Source of the DNA: an uncultured Croceitalea sp.
GTDB lineage: Bacteria; Bacteroidota; Bacteroidia; Flavobacteriales; Flavobacteriaceae
Reading direction: 5' to 3'
DNA length: 64,000 nucleotides
NCBI GenBank assembly: GCA_947499565.1
Contig: CANMOV010000001.1
Coordinates: 1,364,001-1,428,000 of the forward strand
Shown: positions 56,441 through 62,371 of the stretch, piece by piece
How positions within the stretch are numbered: the stretch's first letter is position 1
Layout of the letters: every line of letters begins with the position of its first letter
Made by a program: the position numbers and the translations under genes
The notes under the pieces: generated by a model
Told to the model about the DNA's origin: nothing
What the model saw: the letters and a program-made list of their open reading frames with translations, nothing else
Database searches by the model: none

Positions 56441-56995
56441 ATGGCAATGACACCCAGTAACATGCTATCATTAGGAACTATAGCTCCAGATTTTAACCTT
56501 CTAGATACTATAAGCGCCAAAACATTAGAGCTCCAGGAATTAAAAGGAGATAAGGGAACGGTACTAATGTTTATTTGCAATCACTGTCCATTTGTAATTC
56601 ACGTAAATCCGGAAATTGCAAAATTGGGTGTAGAATATAAGGCGAAAGGTATTGGCTTTATTGCAATTTCTAGCAATGATATAGAAAATTACCCCCAAGA
56701 TGCGCCACATTTAATGACTAAAGTGGCACAAAGAGAAGGATACTCCTTCCCATATTTGTATGATGAAACACAAGAAGTTGCCAAAGCTTATGATGCAGCT
56801 TGCACTCCAGATTTCTATTTGTTTGATGCGGAGTTAAAACTAGCATATCGCGGACAATTAGATGATTCTAGACCGGGAAATGGCTTACCACTAAATGGCA
56901 CAGATTTACGTAATGCTATGGATAATCTTTTAGAAGGGATTACTATTGATGAAAACCAAAAACCTAGCATTGGTTGTAATATAAAATGGAAATAG
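56441..56995 (+). CDS. Thioredoxin-fold AhpC/TSA-like protein with CNHC motif
   Basis: A 184-aa cytosolic protein. It has the AhpC/TSA/ResA fold with C46-N-H-C49 in LMFICNHCPFVIH, the AISSNDIENYP strand-loop and the cis-Pro region CTPDFYLFDAEL. The NHCPF motif marks a distinct family usually called 'thioredoxin family protein'; it is likely a peroxiredoxin- or thiol-disulfide-type reductant. The first ATG is used, with another three codons into the family start possible (56462). Its end overlaps the GNAT gene start by 10 bp. Confidence 0.87.
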   Translation: MAMTPSNMLSLGTIAPDFNLLDTISAKTLELQELKGDKGTVLMFICNHCPFVIHVNPEIAKLGVEYKAKGIGFIAISSNDIENYPQDAPHLMTKVAQREGYSFPYLYDETQEVAKAYDAACTPDFYLFDAELKLAYRGQLDDSRPGNGLPLNGTDLRNAMDNLLEGITIDENQKPSIGCNIKWK

Positions 56996-57507
56996 ACATA
57001 GCACCCGTAACATTAGCAAATATTGAGTTTTATATTTCCGTTGGAATTCAATCTTACAAGGAGCATTATTTACACCTTTGGAAAAACCAAGACCCCTCTC
57101 CTTTTATAAATGCCCATCTTTCCAAAGAATCAGTTGTCCAAGGGTTAAATGATTCAAAACAATTATTCTACCTAATTAAGGCGGATGGAAGTAACGCAGG
57201 AATTTTAAATCTCACTTTAGATTCGGATAAAGAAGCATGTATCCCTAAAAAGAATCTATTATTAAATAAGATTTACCTTCTAAATACCTATTCTGGAAAT
57301 GGCATTGGTAGTAAAACATTAGGTTTTGTGCATAGTTTAGCCAAAAAACATCAAAAAGAAATCATATGGTTGTATGCGATGAAAAAAGGGAAGCCCTTAA
57401 ACTTTTATAAAAAACATGATTATACTATTGTAAAAGAAGCTTTTATTGCATTACCTCATGTTTTAGATGAGGAAAAAGAAATGTGGTTAATGCAGCGGGA
57501 ACCTTAA
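56986..57507 (+). CDS. GNAT-family N-acetyltransferase
   Basis: A 173-aa protein with the GNAT fold. The acetyl-CoA-binding segment is NTYSGNGIGSKTLGFVHSLAK (Q/R-x-x-G-x-G/A type with NGIGS), preceded by the strand LLNKIYLL and followed by IIWLYAMKKGKPLNFYKKHDY, typical of this fold. The substrate is unknown. It overlaps the upstream gene by 10 bp, so is coupled to it, and its stop abuts the stop of the convergent YfiT-like gene (no gap). Confidence 0.88.
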   Translation: MEIDIAPVTLANIEFYISVGIQSYKEHYLHLWKNQDPSPFINAHLSKESVVQGLNDSKQLFYLIKADGSNAGILNLTLDSDKEACIPKKNLLLNKIYLLNTYSGNGIGSKTLGFVHSLAKKHQKEIIWLYAMKKGKPLNFYKKHDYTIVKEAFIALPHVLDEEKEMWLMQREP

Positions 57508-58050
57508 TTACCAGCCCTCTCTTTTTATTAGATTTTCTATATGCGCAAAATGATGACTCCCATGCCAAGCGTACCGACCTATATTCTCTGCTAGTGTAGT
57601 TTCCTCATTTCCTTCTGGATGCGTAAATTTTTTCTGCAAATCTTCCTTAGAAAGCCCCTTTAATAAATACACCAATTTGGCATGCACTGCGCTTAAATGG
57701 TCCAAAGACATTTGAATGGGCGCAGTTTTAGCATCAAACAAATTCGCCCACTCTTTTTCTAAATAGGGTTTTATAGTTGGATTATCTTCGGTTAATCCCC
57801 ATTTAAAACGAATGTAACTATGATGGTGACTATCGGAAATATGGTGAATTACTTGACGAACAGTCCAACCACCAGGTCTATAAGGAGTTCCTAACTGCTC
57901 ATTAGAAAGTGTTTTTACCATTGCTTCTAATCTCGCTGGTAAATGTTCCAAAATCGAAATCCATTCTTGCAGATTTTGCGCAAGTATTGGGTTCGGTATT
58001 TTATAATATCCAATAGGATATCTTAATTGTTCTAAAGCATCATTTTCCAT
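57508..58050 (-). CDS. YfiT-type DinB-family putative metal-dependent hydrolase
   Basis: A 180-aa four-helix-bundle protein. The start motif LRYPIGYYKIPNPI and the metal histidines in VRQVIHHISDSHHHSYIRFKW and YAWHGSHHFAHIENL are those of the YfiT/BstA branch of the DinB superfamily, which binds a metal ion (nickel or zinc). In Bacillus the branch includes bacillithiol S-transferases; whether that applies here is uncertain. It is convergent with the GNAT gene, stop to stop. Confidence 0.9.
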   Translation of the reverse strand: MENDALEQLRYPIGYYKIPNPILAQNLQEWISILEHLPARLEAMVKTLSNEQLGTPYRPGGWTVRQVIHHISDSHHHSYIRFKWGLTEDNPTIKPYLEKEWANLFDAKTAPIQMSLDHLSAVHAKLVYLLKGLSKEDLQKKFTHPEGNEETTLAENIGRYAWHGSHHFAHIENLIKREGW

Positions 58051-58145
58051 AGCTTAAAATTAAAACTTTAATACATTTTTCAATTAATTAATAAAAAAAT
58101 TACACAGAATTAAGACGGAAACTCTCATTATCAACAAATTAATTG

Positions 58146-58153
58146 TATTTTTG
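58146..58153 (+). promoter_or_regulatory. -7 promoter element of the cold-shock gene
   Basis: TATTTTTG fits TAnnTTTG, 30 bp before the start codon, giving a short AT-rich leader with no long cold-shock-type 5' UTR. Confidence 0.45.
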
Positions 58154-58183
58154 CCGCTCAATTAATTTTTTTTAATATTTATT

Positions 58184-58378
58184 ATGAGTAAAGGAACAGT
58201 AAAATTCTTCAATGATTCTAAAGGTTATGGTTTCATCACTGAAGACGGTTCAAACACAGATCACTTTGTACACATTTCAGGTTTAATCGATGAGATTCGT
58301 GAAGGTGATGTTGTAGAATTCGAACTACAACAAGGTAAAAAAGGATTGAACGCCGTAAATGTACAAGTTATAGATTAA
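58184..58378 (+). CDS. Cold-shock-domain protein (CspA family)
   Basis: A 64-aa single-domain OB-fold protein that binds single-stranded nucleic acids. RNP1 is KGYGFIT (residues 13-19) and RNP2 is HFVHIS (27-32). The start GTVKFFNDSKGYGF is canonical. It is followed by a strong terminator and then by two tiny membrane-peptide genes. Confidence 0.97.
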   Translation: MSKGTVKFFNDSKGYGFITEDGSNTDHFVHISGLIDEIREGDVVEFELQQGKKGLNAVNVQVID

Positions 58379-58405
58379 GGTAAACAGCACACTTTTTTAT
58401 AGCAT

Positions 58406-58434
58406 AAAACCCCCGCCGCCTGGCTGGGGTTTTT
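58406..58434 (+). terminator. Terminator of the cold-shock gene
   Basis: AAAACCCC pairs with GGGGTTTT around a GC-rich 12-nt loop and is followed by TTTATTT. Confidence 0.85.
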
Positions 58435-58532
58435 TATTTGCATTTTGTTTAACTTTTTACGCAACCCTTTGCTATTATAACATCTAAAACTTAAACAAAC
58501 TTAGTTTCCCCAAACTTTAAATAAGCACAACC

Positions 58533-58619
58533 ATGATTACTTTTTTTGGGATTCTCGCTATGCTTCTAGCCATAAATATTTTCCTGTTGTTTGCTAGTAT
58601 TTCTAATTCTAAAAAATAA
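58533..58619 (+). CDS. 28-aa membrane microprotein (copy 1)
   Basis: An ATG at 58533 opens a 28-codon frame, MITFFGILAMLLAINIFLLF followed by ASISNSKK and TAA. It is one hydrophobic helix of about 20 residues with a polar, lysine-rich tail, as in single-span bacterial microproteins. A nearly identical layout recurs 72 bp downstream (copy 2), with matching residues M-x-T-F-F-x-I-L, L-L-x-I-N-I-F-L-L and S, which argues for real, selected genes. The start lacks a strong ribosome site, as is usual in this phylum. The function is unknown; candidates are a membrane-complex subunit or stress peptide. Confidence 0.6.
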   Translation: MITFFGILAMLLAINIFLLFASISNSKK

Positions 58620-58648
58620 GTAGGGTTTTTCTGCGTTAAGTTGTTATA

Positions 58649-58669
58649 TAAGAAATACGTTATTTCTTA
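58649..58669. terminator. AT-rich hairpin between the two microprotein genes
   Basis: TAAGAAATA pairs with TATTTCTTA around CGT. No U tract follows on the plus strand, so it could be an attenuator, RNA-stability element or weak terminator. Confidence 0.35.
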
Positions 58670-58690
58670 AAAACAATAACCATTATTAGT

Positions 58691-58774
58691 ATGAATACCT
58701 TTTTTACTATTCTGCTTTTTCTACTTATTATCAATATTTTTTTATTGTTAATTAGTCTTAACAGTGCAAAATAA
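58691..58774 (+). CDS. 27-aa membrane microprotein (copy 2)
   Basis: An ATG at 58691 gives 27 residues, MNTFFTILLFLLIINIFLLL followed by ISLNSAK. Aligned without gaps to copy 1 apart from one C-terminal residue, about half the positions are identical (M, T-F-F, I-L, L-L, I-N-I-F-L-L, S, N-S, K). It is a single membrane helix with a short basic C-terminus. A hairpin terminator follows its stop directly, which suggests that it is a true transcription unit end. The function is unknown. Confidence 0.6.
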   Translation: MNTFFTILLFLLIINIFLLLISLNSAK

Positions 58775-58801
58775 AAAAGCTCCCTTATTAAGGAAGCTTT
58801 T
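58775..58801. terminator. Bidirectional terminator, microprotein 2 / immunophilin
   Basis: AAAAGCT-C-CCTT pairs with AAGG-A-AGCTTTT around ATT (one C-A mismatch), then TCTTTTTT. It lies between the stop of microprotein 2 and the stop of the minus-strand immunophilin. Confidence 0.75.
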
Positions 58802-58824
58802 CTTTTTTAATTTTTCAACTATTG

Positions 58825-59766
58825 CTATTTAACGTCCATTAATTCTACGTCAAATATTAAAGTTGCATCTGGTGGAATTACACCTCCAGCTCCTGCACTT
58901 CCATAACCTAATTGCGATGGAATAACAAAACGAGCTTTATCACCAACTTTTAATAACCCGATACCTTCATCCCAACCAGCGATTACCTGGCCAACTCCTA
59001 ATTGAAAATCTATGGGTTGATTTCTTTTAAAAGAAGAATCGAACACTTGTCCATTTGGCAAACTACCTTCATAGTGTACCGATACAGTCTTTCCTTTTTC
59101 CGCTTTAGTTCCTGAACCTGTTTGAATCATTTTATACCGAAGACCAGATGTTGTTTTTTCAAAACCCGCTGCAATTTTTTCCATCTCTGCTTCTGCTTTT
59201 GCTTTTTCCTCCGCAAGTCTCTTTTCACGAGAACCTTCAAAAGTTCTAAAAGCTTCAACAGCATTCCATTTTTCAGCATCGGCACCAACACGAACAATCT
59301 CTAAACTATCTATTGCATCGCCTTGGGCAATGGCATCAACAATTTCCTGTCCATGCGCTACATGACCAAAAACCGTATGCTTATTGTCTAACCAAGGTGT
59401 TGGAACATGGGTAATAAAAAATTGGCTTCCATTAGTTCCAGGACCAGCATTAGCCATAGACAGTACACCTGGCTCAGCGTGATTTAATTCTGCATGGAAC
59501 TCATCATCAAATTGATATCCTGGGCTACCGGTACCTGTGCCTTGTGGACATCCTCCTTGTACCATAAAATCTGGAATTACCCTATGAAATGTAAGCCCGT
59601 CATAATAAGGTTTCCCTTGAGGTTTAGCATTATTCTCCATATTCCCCTCTGCTAGGGCAACAAAGTTACCTACCGTACCTGGGGTTTTATCATGGGTTAA
59701 TTTTACTAGAATCTCTCCTTTTGTTGTATTAAATTTTGCGTAAATACCGTCTTGCATTGTACTCAT
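58825..59766 (-). CDS. Dual immunophilin: cyclophilin fused to FKBP prolyl isomerase
   Basis: A 313-aa cytosolic protein with two different prolyl isomerases. Residues about 5-165 are a cyclophilin (FHRVIPDFMVQGGCPQGTGTG, GPGTNGSQFFITHVPTPWLD), then a charged helical linker (about 175-200; EKRLAEEKAKAEAEMEKIA), then an FKBP domain (about 205-313; GKTVSVHYEGSLPNGQVFDSS, GVGQVIAGWDEGI, IPSQLGYG, LIFDVELMDV). The key active-site residues of both, such as F-H-R and Q of cyclophilin and the Y, F-D, V-I-W and Y of FKBP, are present. No signal peptide is seen. Such cyclophilin-FKBP fusions have been described in Flavobacterium. It assists folding at prolines. Confidence 0.93.
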   Translation of the reverse strand: MSTMQDGIYAKFNTTKGEILVKLTHDKTPGTVGNFVALAEGNMENNAKPQGKPYYDGLTFHRVIPDFMVQGGCPQGTGTGSPGYQFDDEFHAELNHAEPGVLSMANAGPGTNGSQFFITHVPTPWLDNKHTVFGHVAHGQEIVDAIAQGDAIDSLEIVRVGADAEKWNAVEAFRTFEGSREKRLAEEKAKAEAEMEKIAAGFEKTTSGLRYKMIQTGSGTKAEKGKTVSVHYEGSLPNGQVFDSSFKRNQPIDFQLGVGQVIAGWDEGIGLLKVGDKARFVIPSQLGYGSAGAGGVIPPDATLIFDVELMDVK

Positions 59767-59779
59767 TTTTAGTAAGCGG

Positions 59780-59787
59780 CAAAGGTA
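59780..59787 (-). promoter_or_regulatory. -7 promoter element of the dual immunophilin gene
   Basis: On the minus strand TACCTTTG fits TAnnTTTG, 14 bp before the start codon, giving a very short leader. Confidence 0.5.
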
Positions 59788-59841
59788 GGGTTTTTGAACA
59801 TTAAGCTTAAATATTTATTGTAAAGTAATATGGGTTAGAAC

Positions 59842-60672
59842 TTATTGTAAAAAATCTAACGGACTTTTAACCTGTAACATGCTTCTTTTAGAAACATGAG
59901 TATAAACCATGGTAGTTTTTATGTTGTTATGCCCTAATAGCTCTTGTATTAAACGTAAGTCTGTACCAGATTCTAACAGATGTGTTGCATAAGCATGCCT
60001 AAGGCTATGCAGGGTAACGTCCTTTTTAATGTTAGCTCTTTTAACAGCATTAATAAAAACTGCTCTAAGACTTGCGGGAGCATATTGGTTTTTCTGTCCT
60101 TCAAATAAATAAGTATTCGGTTTATATTTTATATAATATTCTCTTAGTAGTAATTTTAAAGACTCGGGAAAAGGCAGCTGTCTATCTCTTTTTCCTTTCG
60201 CCGCTTTTATAGTAATAATATTTCTGTGTTTATCTATATGAGCCATTTTAAGGTTAATTAACTCTCCACTCCTTAGTCCTAAAGCATAGATTGTAGTAAG
60301 CATTGCCCTATGTTTTATGTTTTCGGTTAGGTCTAAAATTTCCTTAATCTCTTGTAATGAAAGAATGTCTGGCAGCACTCTTTGCGGCCTTCGGGGCCTT
60401 AGGGTATCAAAATCTACACGTTTGCCGTGCATTTCTTGCATATATAAAGACAATGCGCTTAACAATTGTTTTTGGGTTGTATATGCGTAGTTTTTTCTTG
60501 AAACTATATCTCTAATACTTTGCAAAAAAAAAGGATTATCTAATCTGTGAATTTCATGCTCTTCTCCAATGAAAGTATCAAATACAGTTAATAAGCCTAT
60601 ATAAGTATTAATGGTATTAAAACTATATCGCTTAATTTCTAAAAGTTGTTGAAAGTCTTTAAACCTACTCAT
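59842..60672 (-). CDS. Tyrosine recombinase / integrase, XerC/IntI-like
   Basis: A 276-aa site-specific recombinase. The N-terminal SAM-like DNA-binding domain (about 5-95) is followed by the catalytic domain with R134 (GLRSGE), K159, H222-x-x-R225 (LHSLRHAYATHLL), H248 (LLGHNNIKTT) and nucleophile Y257 (VYTHV). All catalytic residues are present, so it is likely active. The end, KRSMLQVKSPLDFL, resembles the R-S-P-L-D-x-L ending of integron integrases, but the extra helix that defines IntI between the catalytic boxes is not seen. It is divergent from the defence-like operon. It could be an integron-like integrase, a genomic-island integrase or a Xer paralogue. Confidence 0.93.
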   Translation of the reverse strand: MSRFKDFQQLLEIKRYSFNTINTYIGLLTVFDTFIGEEHEIHRLDNPFFLQSIRDIVSRKNYAYTTQKQLLSALSLYMQEMHGKRVDFDTLRPRRPQRVLPDILSLQEIKEILDLTENIKHRAMLTTIYALGLRSGELINLKMAHIDKHRNIITIKAAKGKRDRQLPFPESLKLLLREYYIKYKPNTYLFEGQKNQYAPASLRAVFINAVKRANIKKDVTLHSLRHAYATHLLESGTDLRLIQELLGHNNIKTTMVYTHVSKRSMLQVKSPLDFLQ

Positions 60673-60949
60673 ATACCCTAAACAAATTGTATATATGAAA
60701 GTTACATAAATTCTTTATATAATCAGTATAAATTGGGTGGATATAAGTACTTTTTTGTTATTTTAGTTATATAAACTAGTTGTACGCAAGCTGAAAAAAG
60801 AGCCACCGCACGTTCAAGCACATTTCATTTTGCTCGTACCTCACAAAATAAAAAGAGCTTTCACTTCCCCACCACCACCCGAAAATAATCATAGAAACAG
60901 TAAATATTATTCCGAGTAAGTTAATATATTTGCGTAAAACACAAAGAAA
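60673..60949. other. Non-coding spacer with imperfect hairpin; candidate recombination site
   Basis: The first ~100 bp next to the recombinase are very AT-rich. At 60782-60890 the base composition changes: a richer stretch includes an imperfect stem with GTACGCAA (60782-60789) pairing with TTGC-TC-GTAC (60830-60839, two extra bases), and TGAAA (60792-60796) pairing with TTTCA (60823-60827). The two stems are separated by an internal loop. The geometry recalls integron attC sites, but the canonical GTTRRRY/RYYYAAC core sites are absent. No gene is visible here. Confidence 0.35.
60925..60932 (+). promoter_or_regulatory. -7 promoter element of the XRE-methyltransferase operon
   Basis: TATATTTG fits TAnnTTTG, 17 bp before the TTG start of the XRE gene. 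No TTTG is found at the usual upstream spacing, which would fit a regulated promoter. I do not see a GACT/AGTC-type C-box. Confidence 0.45.
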
Positions 60950-61165
60950 TTGGCAAAAGTGGAAATCAACAGGATTAAAGTGGCTCTAGCTGAAACAAGA
61001 AGAAAAAACAAATGGTTAGCTGAACAAATCGGGAAAGATGAGTCAACCATTTCTCAATGGTGTACGAATGCTAGACAACCTTCACTTGAAAACCTTTTAA
61101 GAATAGCTAATGTACTTGACATTGACATTAGAGAATTATTAAACTCAACCAAAGAAGTAAGCTAA
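60950..61165 (+). CDS. Small XRE-family HTH regulator of the methyltransferase operon
   Basis: A 71-aa protein that is essentially one helix-turn-helix (about residues 8-62): IKVALAETRRKNKWLAEQIG, then the recognition helix DESTISQWCTNARQPS, then LENLLRIANVLDIDIRELL. The start is TTG; an in-frame GTG lies three codons on. It is of the size of restriction-modification controller (C) proteins, and its stop codon is directly followed by the methyltransferase ATG (no gap), so it probably controls the operon. Small XRE genes before cytosine methyltransferases are a common arrangement. Confidence 0.88.
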   Translation: MAKVEINRIKVALAETRRKNKWLAEQIGKDESTISQWCTNARQPSLENLLRIANVLDIDIRELLNSTKEVS

Positions 61166-62371
61166 ATGAGCAACCCTAAAACATACATTGATTTGTTCTC
61201 TGGTTGCGGAGGACTTTCACTTGGATTGCATAATGCAGGTTGGAAAGGAGCATTTGCAATTGAAAAAAGTGAAGATGCCTTTAAAACTCTAGAGTATAAC
61301 TTAATTAAAAAGAAAAAGCACTTTGACTGGCCAAATTGGTTAGAGCAAAAAAACCACGATATCAATGAAGTTCTTGAGAAAAATTCTCAAAACCTAATTG
61401 ATTTAAGGGGTAAAATTGATTTAGTTGCTGGAGGACCACCTTGTCAAGGTTTTTCTATGGCTGGACGCAGAATAGAAAATGATTCTAGAAATGATTTAAT
61501 TAATTCCTACATCAAATTTATTGAGTATGTAAGACCTAGACTGATATTTTTTGAAAACGTAAAAGGTTTTACACTAGGTTTTAAAAACAATGAAAAAAAA
61601 GGAAAGGCATACTCTAAATATGTAGTCGAAAAATTAGAAAGTTTAGGATATAATGTAAAAGGACAATTGATTGACTTTTCAAAATTTGGCGTTCCACAAA
61701 AAAGAACAAGATTTATTCTTGTTGGTATTCAAAATGATTTTTTGAACCAAAATCCAAATCTAAATAAGGACAGTTTCTTTGATGGTATCGAAAACAATAA
61801 AGAATCATTTTTAATAAGTAAGAACTTATCAATGAACCCAAGTTTAGAAAATGCTATTTCAGACTTGCTTCAAGCAAACGGAGAAACTGAATCGGAAACA
61901 CCTAATTTCAAAGAAGGTGTTTATGGAGAACCAGTATCAAAATATCAAAAATACGTTCGCAAGTACAAAAGAAAAAACAGCAGAGTTGATAGCCATAGGT
62001 TTGCTAAACATACAGAAACAATTAAGAACAGATTTCAAATTGCTCTAGATGAAAAACTAACTAGTTCTACTTATAGAGAAAGGTTTCAGCTTAAAAAAAG
62101 TAGCACAAAAATTTTAGAAGCAGATAAACCAACGCCAACAATAACAACATTACCAGACGATTACATACATTATTGTGAACCAAGAATAATGACTGTTAGA
62201 GAATATGCAAGAATCCAATCATTCCCTGACACATACGAGTTCAAAGGGAAGTACACAACAGGAGGGAAAAGAAGAACTCAAGAAGTTCCTAGATATTCAC
62301 AAATTGGAAATGCAATTCCACCTCTATTTGGCGAACAAGCAGGATTAATTTTAAAACAACTAATTTCTTAA
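61166..62371 (+). CDS. C5 cytosine-specific DNA methyltransferase
   Basis: A 401-aa enzyme that transfers a methyl group from SAM to C5 of cytosine in a defined DNA target. Motifs in order: I DLFSGCGG (9-16), IV GGPPCQGFS with catalytic C93, VI FENVKG with E130-N-V, VIII PQKRTRFILVG (177-187), a variable target-recognition region (about 215-330), IX RIMTVREYARIQSFPD (340-355) and X QIGNAIPP (379-386). All are intact and in the normal order, so it should be active. The target sequence cannot be told. It starts at the base after the XRE stop and overlaps the following ATPase gene by 1 bp (TAATG). Confidence 0.97.
   Translation: MSNPKTYIDLFSGCGGLSLGLHNAGWKGAFAIEKSEDAFKTLEYNLIKKKKHFDWPNWLEQKNHDINEVLEKNSQNLIDLRGKIDLVAGGPPCQGFSMAGRRIENDSRNDLINSYIKFIEYVRPRLIFFENVKGFTLGFKNNEKKGKAYSKYVVEKLESLGYNVKGQLIDFSKFGVPQKRTRFILVGIQNDFLNQNPNLNKDSFFDGIENNKESFLISKNLSMNPSLENAISDLLQANGETESETPNFKEGVYGEPVSKYQKYVRKYKRKNSRVDSHRFAKHTETIKNRFQIALDEKLTSSTYRERFQLKKSSTKILEADKPTPTITTLPDDYIHYCEPRIMTVREYARIQSFPDTYEFKGKYTTGGKRRTQEVPRYSQIGNAIPPLFGEQAGLILKQLIS

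Noticed and set aside
58379-58532. Long cold-shock regulatory RNA or sRNA after the csp gene
   Set aside because: A plain terminator ends the csp unit; the remaining sequence has no strong structure.
59842-60672. A classical integron with IntI
   Set aside because: The IntI-specific helix is not seen, and no GTTRRRY/RYYYAAC core site was found next to it.
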